Source: Pseudomonas sp.
GTDB lineage: Bacteria > Pseudomonadota > Gammaproteobacteria > Pseudomonadales > Pseudomonadaceae
Assembly (NCBI RefSeq): GCF_030684895.1
Contig: NZ_JAUXXP010000046.1
Span: 1-64,000 of the forward strand
Length of the DNA stretch: 64,000 nt
Reading direction: 5' to 3'
Under the pieces are notes generated by a model, which had not been told where the DNA came from, did no database searches, and saw only the letters and a list, made by a program, of their open reading frames with translations. Both the position numbers and the translations under genes were made by a program. Positions within the stretch are counted from its first letter, which is position 1. Each line of letters begins with the position of its first letter. Of this stretch, positions 1 through 11,322 are shown in pieces.

Positions 1-373
1 AATCGTCGAGCTGCGTTGCAGCTACGACGAAAACACCCTGGGCAAGAACCCCGAAGGCCGCAAGGTCAAGGGCGTGATCCACTGGGTGCCAGCGGCTGAA
101 AGCGTTGAGTGCGAAGTGCGCCTGTACGACCGCCTGTTCCGCTCTGCCAACCCGGAGAAAGACGAAGAGGGCGGCAGCTTCCTCGATAACATCAACCCGG
201 ATTCGCTGGTGGTGCTCAAGGGCTGTCGCGCCGAGCCATCCCTGGCCGAAGCCGCGCCAGAAGAACGCTTCCAGTTCGAGCGCGAAGGCTACTTCTGCGC
301 CGACATCAAGGACAGCAAGCCGGGTGCGCCCGTCTTCAACCGTACCGTAACGCTGCGCGATTCCTGGGCTTAA
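1..373 (+). CDS. glnS: glutaminyl-tRNA synthetase, C-terminal fragment (5' truncated by window edge)
   Basis: Translation ...[34 protein letters not shown]...[17 protein letters not shown]...[16 protein letters not shown]...[12 protein letters not shown] matches the GlnS anticodon-binding C-terminus. Confidence 0.93.
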   Translation, partial: IVELRCSYDENTLGKNPEGRKVKGVIHWVPAAESVECEVRLYDRLFRSANPEKDEEGGSFLDNINPDSLVVLKGCRAEPSLAEAAPEERFQFEREGYFCADIKDSKPGAPVFNRTVTLRDSWA

Positions 374-435
374 TCAAGCCGAACGTGCCATAGACCGGGC
401 CAGTGCGCTGGCCCGTGGTTTTCCAAGGAACCCCG

Positions 436-1818
436 ATGCTCTCGATCTACAACACGCTGACCAAAAGCAAAGATGTTTTCAAACCGCTGGTGGGTAACCA
501 GGTGCGCATGTATGTGTGCGGCATGACGGTTTACGACTTCTGTCATATCGGTCATGCGCGGGTGATGGTGGCGTTCGATGTGGTGACTCGCTGGCTGCGT
601 CATCGCGGCTATGAGGTGACCTACGTGCGCAATATCACCGACATCGACGACAAGATCATCAAACGCGCCAATGACAACGGCGAGCCGTTTGAGGCGCTGG
701 TCGAGCGCATGATCGCGGCCATGCACGAAGACGAGGCGCGCCTGAATGTCCTGCGTCCGGATCAGGAGCCACGTGCCACCGGGCATATCGCCGGTATGCA
801 TCAGATGATCCAGACCCTGATCGACAAGGGCTTTGCCTATGCACCTGGCAATGGTGACGTGTACTACCGCGTTGGCAAGTTTGTCGGTTACGGCAAGTTG
901 TCGCGCAAGAAGATTGAAGACCTGAAGATCGGCGCACGCATTGAAGTGGACGAAGCCAAGCAGGACCCTCTGGATTTCGTGCTGTGGAAGGGCGTCAAAC
1001 CGGGCGAGCCGAGCTGGGAATCGCCCTGGGGCGCGGGCCGTCCAGGCTGGCATATCGAGTGCTCGGTAATGTCCACCTGCTGCCTGGGCGAGACCTTCGA
1101 TATCCATGGCGGCGGTCCTGATCTGGTGTTCCCGCACCACGAAAACGAGATCGCACAGAGCGAGGCGGCCACTGGCAAGCTTTACGCCAACGCCTGGATG
1201 CACGCCGGGGCGGTGCGCGTGGATGGCGAGAAGATGTCCAAATCCCTGGGCAACTTCTTCACCATCCGTGAAGTGCTGGAGAAGTATCACCCGGAAGTGG
1301 TGCGCTACCTGCTGGTGTCCAGCCATTACCGCAGCCCGATCAACTACTCCGAAGACAGCCTGCGCGAAGCCAAGGGTGCGCTGGAGCGTTTCTACAACGC
1401 GCTCAAGGGCCTGCCCGATACTGCACCATCAGGCGGTGAAGCCTTTGTCGAGCGCTTCGCCACGGCCATGGATGACGACTTCAACTCGCCGGAAGCCTGC
1501 GCCGTGTTGTTCGAGCTGGCCCGCGAGATCAATCGCCTGCGTGAAAACGATGTGCAGGCCGCAGCCGGCTTGGCAGCGCGCTTGAAGGAACTGGCTGGAG
1601 TGCTGGGTGTGCTGCAGCTGGAGCCCGAGGCTTTCCTGCAGGCCGGTGCCGCCGGCAAGGTTGATGCTGCCGAGGTTGAAGCCTTGATCGCCGCACGTCT
1701 GCAGGCTCGCGCTGAGAAGAACTGGGGCGAGTCCGACCGTATCCGCGACCAGCTCACCGCCATGGGCGTGGTGCTGGAAGATGGCAAGGGTGCGACCACC
1801 TGGCGTTTGGCTGACTAG
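436..1818 (+). CDS. cysS: cysteinyl-tRNA synthetase
   Basis: [50 protein letters not shown] and KMSKSLGN motif; start at ATG 436. Confidence 0.97.
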   Translation: MLSIYNTLTKSKDVFKPLVGNQVRMYVCGMTVYDFCHIGHARVMVAFDVVTRWLRHRGYEVTYVRNITDIDDKIIKRANDNGEPFEALVERMIAAMHEDEARLNVLRPDQEPRATGHIAGMHQMIQTLIDKGFAYAPGNGDVYYRVGKFVGYGKLSRKKIEDLKIGARIEVDEAKQDPLDFVLWKGVKPGEPSWESPWGAGRPGWHIECSVMSTCCLGETFDIHGGGPDLVFPHHENEIAQSEAATGKLYANAWMHAGAVRVDGEKMSKSLGNFFTIREVLEKYHPEVVRYLLVSSHYRSPINYSEDSLREAKGALERFYNALKGLPDTAPSGGEAFVERFATAMDDDFNSPEACAVLFELAREINRLRENDVQAAAGLAARLKELAGVLGVLQLEPEAFLQAGAAGKVDAAEVEALIAARLQARAEKNWGESDRIRDQLTAMGVVLEDGKGATTWRLAD

Positions 1819-1871
1819 CTCAGTTGCTGGACTGAAAAGGCTGCTTTTGAGCGTAATGCTGCTCATATAAG

Positions 1872-1913
1872 AAAAATGCCGCTTCTGCGTTGCCAGGGAA
1901 GTGGCATTTTTTT
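1872..1913 (+). terminator. rho-independent terminator after cysS
   Basis: AAAAATGCCGCTT / AAGTGGCATTTTTTT stem followed by a T-run. Confidence 0.75.
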
Positions 1914-1948
1914 GTGCTAAAGAACAGTTGAGTTGAGGAGCAGCGTGG

Positions 1949-2055
1949 CGAAGCCCAACGAGGCATGTTGTGATTTGTTGGGCTTCGCTGCGCTCAGCGC
2001 TAACCTACGCCTTATCGCCTCGCAACACGCAATGGGTACAAAGCCTTTTTGTTGG
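1949..2055. repeat. Composite intergenic palindromic repeat, copy 1
   Basis: CGAAGCCCAAC (1949-1959) inverted with GTTGGGCTTCG (1977-1987), followed by tail CGCAACACGCAATGGGTACAAAGCCTTTTTGTTGG (2021-2055), which is also found at 56428-56462. Confidence 0.75.
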
Positions 2056-2177
2056 CCCGCATCCGGCGATCTTTACGCTTTCTTTATGCCTTGAGGCATC
2101 GCCCGCACTCGTTCCTTTACGCCCTGGTTGCCGACAATTTGCCCTACGCGGTAGCCACCGTAACAAGGAGCAAACAC

Positions 2178-2267
2178 ATGAGCATTCTCGACGGGGTGTC
2201 CCTAGGCCTGGCCTTGGGACTTTTCATCTATTTGTTGGTTGCGCTGCTGCGCGCTGATCAGGCGTAG
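2178..2267 (+). CDS. kdpF: K+-transporting ATPase small subunit KdpF
   Basis: 29-aa hydrophobic peptide [29 protein letters not shown] with RBS AAGGAG, directly upstream of kdpA. Confidence 0.88.
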   Translation: MSILDGVSLGLALGLFIYLLVALLRADQA

Positions 2268-2275
2268 GGGTGCAT

Positions 2276-3976
2276 ATGCACAGTTACGATTTCACGTTGA
2301 TCCTGGCGTTCTTCGTCCTGGTTCTGCTGCCGGCGCCCTTTATCGGGCGTTACCTGTACCGCGTGATGGAAGGCGAAAAAACCTGGCTCAGCCCTGTGCT
2401 GCAGCCGGTCGAGCGGCTGTGCTACCGGCTTGCCGGGGTCGATAGCAACCGCGAGCAGGACTGGAAAACCTACAGCCTGGCGTTGTTGGCCTTCACCCTG
2501 ATCAGCCTGCTGACGCTGTTCGCCATTCTGATGCTGCAAGGCAGTTTGCCGCTCAACCCGCAGCAATTGCCCGGGTTGGAGTGGACGCTGGCGTTCAACA
2601 CCGCCGTGAGCTTTGTCACCAATACCAATTGGCAGGCGTATAGCGGCGAAGCGCAGATGAGCTACTTCAGCCAGATGGTTGGCCTGGGCGTGCAGAACTT
2701 CGTCAGCCCGGCAGTCGGTCTGGCCGTGCTGGTGGTGTTTTGCCGCGGCATCGCCCGGCGTTCGAGCAATAGCGTCGGCAACTTCTGGGTCGACCTGACC
2801 CGCGCCACGCTCTACGGCCTGCTGCCGTTCTGCCTGGTTCTGGCGCTGTTTCTGGTGTGGCAGGGCGTGCCACAAACCTTCCTCGAATACGTCACTGCGC
2901 ACACCATCGGCGGCACCGATCAGGTTGTGCCGCTGGGTCCTGCAGCCAGCCAGATTGCCATCAAGCAGCTAGGCACCAACGGCGGCGGTTTCTTCGGCGT
3001 CAACTCGGCGCATCCGTTCGAGAACCCCACGGCCTGGAGCAACCTGTTCGAGGTGGCCTCGATCATCCTGATTCCCGCTGCGCTGCTGTTCACCTTTGGC
3101 CATTACGTCAAAGACCTGCGCCAGAGCCGCGCGCTGCTGGCCTGCATGCTGATTCTGTTCAGCATTGGTCTGGGCGGCACCCTGTATGCCGAGCATCAGC
3201 CGAACCCGGCGCTGGCTGGCTTGCCGATTGAGCAAAGCGGTTCGCTGGAAGGTAAGGAAAGCCGCTTCGGCACCACGGCCTCGGCGCTGTGGGCTGTGAC
3301 CACCACGGCCGCCTCCAACGGCTCGGTCAATGCGATGCACGACAGCTTCAGTGCACTGGGCGGGATGATTCCGCTGTTCAACATGATGCTTGGCGAGGTG
3401 ATCTTCGGCGGTGTCGGTGCTGGCCTCTACGGCATGCTGTTGTTTGTGCTGATCGCGGTGTTCCTTGCCGGCTTGATGATCGGCCGCACCCCGGAATACC
3501 TCGGCAAGAAGCTTGAGGCGCGCGAAGTACGCCTGCTGGTGGCCACCTTGCTGGTGATGCCGCTTGGTGTGCTGGTTCTGGGCGCCCTTGCGGCCACTCT
3601 GCCAGGACCTGCTGAATCCATCACCAACCCAGGTGCGCATGGCCTTAGCCAGGTTCTCTATGCCTACACCTCGGGCACCGGCAACAACGGTTCAGCTTTT
3701 GCCGGCTTTGGCGCGGGCACCCCGTACCACAACCTGATGATTGGCCTGGCCATGCTGCTTGGGCGCTTCGGTTACATCCTGCCGATTCTGGCGATTGCTG
3801 GCAGCCTGGCGGCGAAGAAACGCTCGCCGGTGGGCAGCAACAGCTTCCCGACTCACGGCCCGCTGTTTGTCACCCTGCTGACCCTGACCGTTGTACTGAT
3901 CGGCGGTCTGACCTTCCTGCCGGCACTGGCCCTGGGCCCGATTGCCGAGCACCTGACTCTATTCCAGGGCTTCTAA
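2276..3976 (+). CDS. kdpA: K+-transporting ATPase subunit KdpA
   Basis: [67 protein letters not shown] selectivity-filter motifs. Confidence 0.97.
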   Translation: MHSYDFTLILAFFVLVLLPAPFIGRYLYRVMEGEKTWLSPVLQPVERLCYRLAGVDSNREQDWKTYSLALLAFTLISLLTLFAILMLQGSLPLNPQQLPGLEWTLAFNTAVSFVTNTNWQAYSGEAQMSYFSQMVGLGVQNFVSPAVGLAVLVVFCRGIARRSSNSVGNFWVDLTRATLYGLLPFCLVLALFLVWQGVPQTFLEYVTAHTIGGTDQVVPLGPAASQIAIKQLGTNGGGFFGVNSAHPFENPTAWSNLFEVASIILIPAALLFTFGHYVKDLRQSRALLACMLILFSIGLGGTLYAEHQPNPALAGLPIEQSGSLEGKESRFGTTASALWAVTTTAASNGSVNAMHDSFSALGGMIPLFNMMLGEVIFGGVGAGLYGMLLFVLIAVFLAGLMIGRTPEYLGKKLEAREVRLLVATLLVMPLGVLVLGALAATLPGPAESITNPGAHGLSQVLYAYTSGTGNNGSAFAGFGAGTPYHNLMIGLAMLLGRFGYILPILAIAGSLAAKKRSPVGSNSFPTHGPLFVTLLTLTVVLIGGLTFLPALALGPIAEHLTLFQGF

Positions 3977-3985
3977 GGGAGAACC

Positions 3986-6040
3986 ATGATGAATGCCCGT
4001 ACTGAACCTGCGCTGAACAGCGCCCAGCAACACCCGAAAACCTCGCTCGCCGCCTTGTGGAAGCCGGCGCTGCGCCAGGCTTTCGTCAAGCTTGATCCGC
4101 GCCAGCTGCTGCGCTCGCCGGTGATGCTGGTGGTTGAACTCACAGCGGTGGTGACCACCGTGCTGTGCTTTATCCCCAACCCTCAGGTCTCCACTGGCCT
4201 GGCCGTGCAGATTGCCCTGTGGCTGTGGTTTACCGTGCTGTTTGCCAACTTCGCCGAAGCGCTGGCTGAAGGCCGTGGCAAAGCTCGCGCTGACAGCCTC
4301 AAAGCCGGCAGTCAGGGGCTGAATGCGCGGCGTAAGAAGGGTCAGCAGTTCGAGACCGTGGCAGCCAGCAGCCTGCGCCGGGGCGATATCGTGCGGGTCG
4401 AGGCCGGCGAGCTGATCCCTGGTGATGGCGAAGTCGTCGAAGGCATCGCCGCAGTCAACGAAGCGGCGATTACCGGCGAATCCGCGCCGGTAATCCGCGA
4501 GTCCGGTGGCGACCGTTCGGCCGTTACCGGCAACACCCGGGTGGTCTCCGACTGGCTGCTGGTACAGATCACTGCCAACCCCGGCGAGTCGACCCTGGAC
4601 CGGATGATCGCCCTGGTCGAAGGCGCCAAGCGGCAGAAGACGCCCAACGAAGTGGCGCTGGATATTCTGCTGATCGGCCTGACTTTGATCTTCCTGCTGG
4701 TGGTGGCGACGCTGCAGCCCTTCGCTCGTTACTCTGGCGGCGATCTGCCGCTGGTGTACTTGGTGGCGCTGCTGGTGACGTTGATTCCGACCACCATCGG
4801 CGGCTTGCTCTCGGCCATCGGCATCGCCGGCATGGATCGCCTGGTGCGCCTGAATGTGATCGCCAAGTCCGGCCGCGCGGTGGAAGCAGCGGGGGATGTG
4901 CATGTGCTGCTGCTCGACAAAACCGGCACCATCACCTTCGGTAACCGCCGGTGCAGCGCGCTGTACAAGGCGCCAGGGGTCTCCGGCAAGCTGCTCAGCG
5001 ATGCCGCATTGTTGGCTTCGCTGGCGGATGACACTGCCGAAGGCAAGTCGATTGTCGAATACCTGCGTGCGCTGAATAGCATGGTTGAGCCTGAGCGCAG
5101 TGCGATCAAATCGATTGCCTTCAGTGCCGAGACGCGCCTCTCCGGCGCCGACTACAACGGCCACAGTTACCGCAAGGGTGCAGTGGATGCGGTGCTGCTG
5201 TATCTGGGTATCCAGCGCAGCGACGTGCCGCCGGTATTGGCCCGTGAAATCGAAAAGATCGCCCAGAGCGGCGGTACTCCCTTGCTGGTAGCCGGTGACG
5301 GTCAGTTGCTCGGCGCCATTCACCTCAAGGACGTGGTCAAACCGGGTATCCGTGAACGCTTTGCCGAGCTGCGCGCCATGGGCATCCGCACCGTGATGGT
5401 GACCGGCGACAACCCGCTGACCGCCGCCGCCATCGCCGCTGAAGCGGGCGTGGATGATGTGATCGCCGAAGCCACGCCAGAGAAGAAGCTGCAACGCATC
5501 CGCAGTGAGCAGGCCGAAGGCAAGATGGTCGCCATGTGCGGTGACGGTGCCAACGACGCCCCGGCGCTGGCCCAGGCCGATGTGGGCCTGGCGATGAACG
5601 ACGGCACCCAGGCGGCGCGAGAGGCGGCGAATCTGGTCGACTTGGACAGTGATCCGACCAAGTTGCTCGACGTGGTGCAGGTAGGCAAAGAGCTGCTGGT
5701 GACCCGTGGCGCGCTGACCACCTTCTCGGTGGCCAACGATGTGGCCAAGTACTTCGCCATTCTTCCGGCGCTGTTTGCCGGCATCTACCCGCAGCTTGGC
5801 GCGCTCAACCTGATGCAGCTGCACAGCCCGCAGAGCGCGATTCTCTCGGCGATTGTGTTTAACGCGCTGATCATCGTCGCGCTGATTCCGCTGGCCCTGC
5901 GCGGGGTGCGGGTAAAAGCCGCCGATGCCGCCAGCCTGCTACGGCGCAACCTGTTGATCTACGGCCTGGGCGGCCTGCTGGCGCCCTTTGTCGGGATCAA
6001 GCTGATTGACCTGCTGTTGGTGGCCGTCGGCCTCGTTTAA
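3986..6040 (+). CDS. kdpB: K+-transporting P-type ATPase subunit KdpB
   Basis: P-type ATPase motifs [58 protein letters not shown]. Confidence 0.97.
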   Translation: MMNARTEPALNSAQQHPKTSLAALWKPALRQAFVKLDPRQLLRSPVMLVVELTAVVTTVLCFIPNPQVSTGLAVQIALWLWFTVLFANFAEALAEGRGKARADSLKAGSQGLNARRKKGQQFETVAASSLRRGDIVRVEAGELIPGDGEVVEGIAAVNEAAITGESAPVIRESGGDRSAVTGNTRVVSDWLLVQITANPGESTLDRMIALVEGAKRQKTPNEVALDILLIGLTLIFLLVVATLQPFARYSGGDLPLVYLVALLVTLIPTTIGGLLSAIGIAGMDRLVRLNVIAKSGRAVEAAGDVHVLLLDKTGTITFGNRRCSALYKAPGVSGKLLSDAALLASLADDTAEGKSIVEYLRALNSMVEPERSAIKSIAFSAETRLSGADYNGHSYRKGAVDAVLLYLGIQRSDVPPVLAREIEKIAQSGGTPLLVAGDGQLLGAIHLKDVVKPGIRERFAELRAMGIRTVMVTGDNPLTAAAIAAEAGVDDVIAEATPEKKLQRIRSEQAEGKMVAMCGDGANDAPALAQADVGLAMNDGTQAAREAANLVDLDSDPTKLLDVVQVGKELLVTRGALTTFSVANDVAKYFAILPALFAGIYPQLGALNLMQLHSPQSAILSAIVFNALIIVALIPLALRGVRVKAADAASLLRRNLLIYGLGGLLAPFVGIKLIDLLLVAVGLV

Positions 6041-6053
6041 GCACCCGTAATCC

Positions 6054-6105
6054 GTAGCCCGGATGCAATCCGGGAGATCCCGTCCCCGGATTACATCCGG
6101 GCTAC
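6054..6105. repeat. REP-like palindrome between kdpB and kdpC
   Basis: GTAGCCCGGATGCAATCCGGG (6054-6074) and CCCGGATTACATCCGGGCTAC (6085-6105), near-perfect inverted repeat. Confidence 0.8.
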
Positions 6106-6125
6106 ACCAAATCTGGAGATTTATC

Positions 6126-6692
6126 ATGCTCAAACAACTCCGCCCAGCCATTAGCGTGCTGGCGTTTATGACCCTGGTCACCGGCGTGGTCTATCCGCTG
6201 ACCGTTACCGGTGTGGCACAGCTGGCGTTCCCGGCGCAGGCGGGTGGCAGCCTGTTACGTAATCAACAAGGTGAGGTGCTCGGCAGTGCGTTACTGGCAC
6301 AACCTTTCGAGGGCGCGCAGTGGTTTCAGCCGCGCCTATCGGCCGGTGATTACGCCACCGTAGCCAGCGGTGCGAGCAACCTGGCACCGAGCAACCCGGC
6401 GTTGGCCGAGCGTATCGCTGCAGATGCTCAGCGCTTGCAGGCTGAAGGCCAGGGCGCAGTGCCCATGCAACTGGTGACCACCTCCGGCAGCGGTCTCGAC
6501 CCGCATCTGTCACCCGAGGCCGCCCGTTATCAGGTGGCACGTATTGCTGCGGCCCGTGGCATTGCCCCAGTCAGCCTGCAACGGCTGATTGAACAGCATG
6601 TGGAAAGGCCACTGGTTGGCCCGGCAGTGGTCAACGTGCTGGCGCTTAACCTGGCGCTGGCCGACAATTCGCCTCCCGCCAAAGCTGAGTAA
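6126..6692 (+). CDS. kdpC: K+-transporting ATPase subunit KdpC
   Basis: [44 protein letters not shown]...[25 protein letters not shown]. Confidence 0.95.
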   Translation: MLKQLRPAISVLAFMTLVTGVVYPLTVTGVAQLAFPAQAGGSLLRNQQGEVLGSALLAQPFEGAQWFQPRLSAGDYATVASGASNLAPSNPALAERIAADAQRLQAEGQGAVPMQLVTTSGSGLDPHLSPEAARYQVARIAAARGIAPVSLQRLIEQHVERPLVGPAVVNVLALNLALADNSPPAKAE

Positions 6693-6697
6693 CCTGC

Positions 6698-9352
6698 ATG
6701 AGTGATGCTGTACGCGCCGATGCCCTGCTCGATGAGATGCCGCGAGAAGGGCGTGGCCGGTTAAAGGTCTTTCTCGGTGCGGCACCTGGCGTGGGCAAGA
6801 CCTACGCCATGTTGCAGGCGGCGCAGGCGCAGTTGCGCCAGGGCGTCGACCTGCGCGTGGGCGTGGTGGAAACCCATGGCCGCGCGGAAACCGAGGCGAT
6901 GCTTACCGGCTTGCCACAACAACCGCAGCAGCGTCTGGAATACCGTGGCGTGGCGCTGAGCGAGATGGACCTTGACGGCATTCTGGCCAAGCCGCCAAAG
7001 CTGCTGTTGGTCGATGAGCTGGCCCACAGCAATGCCCCCGGCAGCCGCCACAGCAAGCGCTGGCAGGATGTGCAGGAGCTGCTAGATGCCGGCATCGATG
7101 TGTACACCACGGTCAACGTCCAGCACCTCGAAGCGCTGAATGATCAGGTGCGTGATATCACCGGCGTGCAGGTGCGCGAAACCTTGCCGGACTGGGTGCT
7201 GCAGGAAGCCGACGAGATTCTGCTGATCGACCTGCCGCCGCGCGAGCTGCTGGAGCGTCTGCGTGAGGGCAAGGTGTACGTGCCGGAACAGGCGCGCGCC
7301 GCCATCGATGCGTTTTTCAGTCAGACCAACCTCACGGCGTTGCGCGAACTGGCGATGCAGACTGCTGCGGCGCGGGTCGATGCGGACCTCAGCCGGCGCT
7401 ACCGCCAGCAGGGCCAGCAAGCGCCTGCGCTGCGTGGCCGCCTGCTGGTCGGCATCGACGGCGATGCCCAGGCCGAGCGCCTGGTACGGCATGCCTGCCG
7501 GGTGGCCGAGCGCCGTCATCTGCCCTGGTCGGTCGTGTATGTGGACACCGGCGGTGAGCGTGACGAAACCCGCTTGAGCTACCTGCAAGGCGCGCAGCAA
7601 TTGGCCGAACGTCTGGGCGGCGAGGTGGTCAGCCTGCGCGGCGGCGAGGTGGCGAAAACCCTGATCGAGCATGCCCGCGAACGGCGCGCCAGCCTGATTC
7701 TGGTTGGCCGCAGCCGGCAACGGCTGCGGCGTATCTGGCGCCTTGGCCGGGGCCTGGCAGAGCGTCTGCTGCAGCACGGGCAGGGCCTGGAAATCAGCGT
7801 GCTGGATACTGAGGCGAGTCATGCCCCAGCGCTGTCGCGGCGGCGCCAGCCGGTGGTCTGGCGTGACTACCTTCTGGCGCTGATAGCTACGCTGCTGGCC
7901 TCAGCCGTGGCGCTGGGCTTATCCCGCGTGCTGGAACTGCCGAATATTTCGTTGATCCTGCTGGCAGCGGTATTGGTGGTGGCGGTGCGTAGCAGCCTGG
8001 GCCCGGCCATGGCGTGCGCCGGGCTTTCGTTTCTGGCATACAACTTTCTGTTTATCCCGCCGACTCTGACCCTGACCATCGACCGTCAGCAGGATGTGCT
8101 GACCCTGTTGTTCTTTCTGCTGATGGCCGGGCTGACCGGCAATCTGGCCAGCCGCCAGCGCCAGCAACTGCAGGCCCTGCGTGAGACGCAGCGGGAAACC
8201 AGCGCACTGCTGGAACTGTCGCGCAAACTGACAGCGGCCACTGACCGTCAGGCGGTGCTGGCTGCGGCCATGCAGCAGCTGGGCCTGTGGCAGGACGTCG
8301 AGGTCAGCTTGCTGTCGCGTAGCCCGGATGCGCTGTGGAAGGTGGAGGCGGGGGCGCAGCGCCTGCTCACTGATCTGGAACGCGCGGCGGCGGATTGGTC
8401 CTGGCAGCACGATCAGCCGGCTGGGTTGGGTACCGGCACCTTGCCGGACGGGCGCTGGTGGTGGTTGCCGCTATCCGGCGAAGAAGGGCCGTTGTTGCTG
8501 CTCGGTATCAGCCCCAAGGACGGCAGGAGCTTACCTGCCGAACGACGGCGTCTGCTCACGGCGCTGGGCCAACCCTTGGCCCAGGCCCTGGAACGCGCGC
8601 AGCTGGCCGAGGATCTGGAGGCCGCGCGCCTGCATGGGCAAACCGAGGAGCTGCGCAGCGCGCTGCTGGCCTCGGTCTCCCATGACCTGCGCACACCGCT
8701 GACCGCCATGCGCGGCTCAATCGACAGCCTGCTGGCGCTTGGCGAGCAGATTCCCCTGGCGGATCGCCGCGAGCTGCTGGAAGGCACCCGCGATGAGGCA
8801 GAACGCCTCGATCGCTATATCCAGAACCTGCTGGACATGACCCGCCTGGGCCACGGCGGTTTGAAGTTGGAGCGGGATTGGGTGGCGCCGGCGGATGTTG
8901 TCGCCAGTGCGACCCAGCGGCTGCGCCCGGTATTGTCCGCGTTGCAGCTGGAAATACAGGTGCCGCAAGAGTTGCCGCTACTCTATGTGCATGCCGCGTT
9001 GATTGAGCAGGCGTTGGTCAATGTGCTGGAGAATGCCGCGCGCTTTTCCCCGCCCCAGGGCCGTTTACGGGTGGCCATCGAGGCGGATGCCGCAGAGCTG
9101 CGCTTTATTGTCAGTGACCAGGGGCCGGGTATTCCCGAACACGAGCGCACGAAGATTTTCGATATGTTCTACACCGCCGCCCGTGGTGATCGCGGTGGCC
9201 AGGGCACTGGTCTGGGCCTGGCGATCTGCCAGGGGATGCTCGGCGCACATGGTGGCCGAGTGACGGTGGGCGAAGGGCTGGATGGCCTGGGTGCAAGCCT
9301 GACCCTGCACCTGCCGTTGCACACGCAGCCACAGATGGAAGACGAACAGTGA
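6698..9352 (+). CDS. kdpD: Osmosensitive K+ channel histidine kinase KdpD
   Basis: N-terminal KdpD domain GRLKVFLGAAPGVGKTYAMLQAA, USP domain, four TM, HisKA SVSHDLRTPLTAMRGS, HATPase. Confidence 0.96.
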   Translation: MSDAVRADALLDEMPREGRGRLKVFLGAAPGVGKTYAMLQAAQAQLRQGVDLRVGVVETHGRAETEAMLTGLPQQPQQRLEYRGVALSEMDLDGILAKPPKLLLVDELAHSNAPGSRHSKRWQDVQELLDAGIDVYTTVNVQHLEALNDQVRDITGVQVRETLPDWVLQEADEILLIDLPPRELLERLREGKVYVPEQARAAIDAFFSQTNLTALRELAMQTAAARVDADLSRRYRQQGQQAPALRGRLLVGIDGDAQAERLVRHACRVAERRHLPWSVVYVDTGGERDETRLSYLQGAQQLAERLGGEVVSLRGGEVAKTLIEHARERRASLILVGRSRQRLRRIWRLGRGLAERLLQHGQGLEISVLDTEASHAPALSRRRQPVVWRDYLLALIATLLASAVALGLSRVLELPNISLILLAAVLVVAVRSSLGPAMACAGLSFLAYNFLFIPPTLTLTIDRQQDVLTLLFFLLMAGLTGNLASRQRQQLQALRETQRETSALLELSRKLTAATDRQAVLAAAMQQLGLWQDVEVSLLSRSPDALWKVEAGAQRLLTDLERAAADWSWQHDQPAGLGTGTLPDGRWWWLPLSGEEGPLLLLGISPKDGRSLPAERRRLLTALGQPLAQALERAQLAEDLEAARLHGQTEELRSALLASVSHDLRTPLTAMRGSIDSLLALGEQIPLADRRELLEGTRDEAERLDRYIQNLLDMTRLGHGGLKLERDWVAPADVVASATQRLRPVLSALQLEIQVPQELPLLYVHAALIEQALVNVLENAARFSPPQGRLRVAIEADAAELRFIVSDQGPGIPEHERTKIFDMFYTAARGDRGGQGTGLGLAICQGMLGAHGGRVTVGEGLDGLGASLTLHLPLHTQPQMEDEQ

Positions 9353-9362
9353 TGGATAGCCG

Positions 9363-10055
9363 ATGAGCCAAAACTCCGCGACCATTCTGGTCATCGACGA
9401 TGAAGCGCAGATTCGCAAGTTTCTGCGCATCAGCCTTACGGCCCAGGGCTACAAGGTGCTGGAAGGCGCTACGGGGCAGGAAGGTCTGGCCCAGGCCGCC
9501 TTGGGCAAGCCGGATCTGGTGGTGCTCGACCTCGGCCTGCCGGATATGGACGGCCAGCAGGTGCTGCGCGAGCTGCGCGCCTGGTCGCAGGTGCCGGTAC
9601 TGGTGCTCTCGGTGCGCGCCAGCGAGGGCGAAAAGGTCCTGGCGCTGGATGGCGGCGCGAATGACTACGTGACCAAACCGTTCGGTATTCAGGAATTCCT
9701 CGCCCGCGTGCGCGTGTTGCTGCGCCTGGCCGGCGGTGTGGAGCAGGCCAGCGCGGCGGTCAGCAGCGGCCCGCTGCAGGTGGATTTCGCCTACCGCCGA
9801 GTCAGCCTCGATGGTGTTGAAGTCAGCCTGACCCGTAAGGAATATGCGGTGCTGGCGCAACTGGCCAAACACATCGGCCGAGTGGTGACCCAGCAGCAAC
9901 TGCTCAAAGACATCTGGGGCCCAACCCACGGCGAGGACAGCCACTATCTGCGCGTGGTGGTCGGTCACTTACGGCAGAAACTCGGCGACGACCCCACCGC
10001 GCCGCGTTTTATCGTCACCGAAGCCGGCGTTGGCTATCGCTTGCGTGAAGCCTAG
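9363..10055 (+). CDS. kdpE: Two-component response regulator KdpE
   Basis: REC domain (VIDDEAQIRKFLR, VVLDLGLPDMDG) and OmpR-type winged helix; follows kdpD. Confidence 0.95.
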   Translation: MSQNSATILVIDDEAQIRKFLRISLTAQGYKVLEGATGQEGLAQAALGKPDLVVLDLGLPDMDGQQVLRELRAWSQVPVLVLSVRASEGEKVLALDGGANDYVTKPFGIQEFLARVRVLLRLAGGVEQASAAVSSGPLQVDFAYRRVSLDGVEVSLTRKEYAVLAQLAKHIGRVVTQQQLLKDIWGPTHGEDSHYLRVVVGHLRQKLGDDPTAPRFIVTEAGVGYRLREA

Positions 10056-11077
10056 CGGTCGCCACGCTCGTACTTATCCAGGGTATCGCTGGCGATCTGC
10101 CGGCCGAGCATGATCAGCTCCGGCGCCTTGTAGAACTCGAAGAAACGGCACACCCGCTTGGGCACGTTGATCAGGATATCCGGCGGGTAGCCGGCGATCT
10201 TGTACTGGGCCAGAGAGGTTTGCATCACTTCGAAGCTCTGGTTGATCAGCTCCAGCAGCGAGGCGGGGCCGCTGAGGTCGGCGACTCGCGAGCCGCTGGC
10301 CGATTTCGGCGCGGCGGGTTTGTCCAGGCTGCCGCGAGCGTTCTGCTGCCAGGGGTTGATGGCTTCAGGCTGGACTGCATGGCTCTGGTCTTCCAGCAGA
10401 AGCAGTTCGTCGTCTTCCCCAGGTTTGCGTTTGAACGAGGGCAGGCGCGAGCCGAGTGAACTCATCAGCAGGTCGAAACGGCCCTTGAGCGCCGGCGCGC
10501 GTTCGATAATCGGCAGCTCGTAGTGCTGCTGATGGGCCGAGTTGAGGTTGACCGCGATAATCAGGTCGCAGTGCGCAGACACCACCGGGACGATGGGCAA
10601 AGGGTTAAGCAGGCCGCCATCGACCAGCATGCGCTTGCCTTGCACCACTGGGGTAAACAGGCTGGGAATCGCCGCCGAGGCGCGCATGGCCTGGTGCAGA
10701 CAGCCTTCCTGGAACCAGATTTCTTGCTGGTTGGTCAGGTCGGTGGCCACGGCGGTGAAGGGGATCGGTAGCTCTTCAATATTGATTTCGCCGACTATTT
10801 CGCGAATCTTGCCGAAGACCTTTTCACCGCGAATCGCCCCTAAGCGAAAGCTCACATCGAGCAGACGCAGTACGTCCAGATAATCCAGGCTCTGCGTCCA
10901 TTCGCGGTATTCATTGAGTTTGCCGGCGGCGTAGATGCCGCCGACCACCGCGCCCATGGAACAACCGGCAATGCAGGCGATTTCATAACCGCGGGCTTCC
11001 AACTCTTCAATCACGCCGATGTGCGCATAACCGCGCGCACCACCGGAGCCCAGTACCAGGGCAATGCGCTTACTCAT
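10052..11077 (-). CDS. Patatin-like phospholipase family protein (RssA-like)
   Basis: MSKRIALVLGSGGARGYAHIGVIEELEARGYEIACIAGCSMGAVVGGIYAAG; GxSxG (GCSMG) and DGG motif (VDGGLLNPLP). Confidence 0.88.
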   Translation of the reverse strand: MSKRIALVLGSGGARGYAHIGVIEELEARGYEIACIAGCSMGAVVGGIYAAGKLNEYREWTQSLDYLDVLRLLDVSFRLGAIRGEKVFGKIREIVGEINIEELPIPFTAVATDLTNQQEIWFQEGCLHQAMRASAAIPSLFTPVVQGKRMLVDGGLLNPLPIVPVVSAHCDLIIAVNLNSAHQQHYELPIIERAPALKGRFDLLMSSLGSRLPSFKRKPGEDDELLLLEDQSHAVQPEAINPWQQNARGSLDKPAAPKSASGSRVADLSGPASLLELINQSFEVMQTSLAQYKIAGYPPDILINVPKRVCRFFEFYKAPELIMLGRQIASDTLDKYERGDR

Positions 11078-11322
11078 CCTGACGTCCCCCATCACTATTT
11101 ATCTCGCGAACATACGCGCCGTGCCGCGCGCCGCCAAGGCGCGATTTGCTAGTATCCAGCGCATTCGAGTTTACCCGCTGTGGCTGGCTAGAGCGGTTTC
11201 AGCAGTGTCGGCACTTTTCTCTGTTCTACGCGTCTTACTGGCTGTATTGATGCATCGCGAACATTGACGGCGATGCGTTGTGCTGCCGAGTCAATCGTCT
11301 GTCTATTTGCAGGAGTTACCTG

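Noticed and set aside
370-1326. 318-aa minus-strand ORF antisense to cysS
   Set aside because: Antisense to a certain CysS; composition typical of spurious high-GC ORFs.
3959-5824. 621-aa minus-strand ORF antisense to kdpB
   Set aside because: Shadow ORF of a high-GC gene; His/Gln/Arg-rich composition with no family motifs, while the plus-strand frame encodes an unambiguous KdpB.
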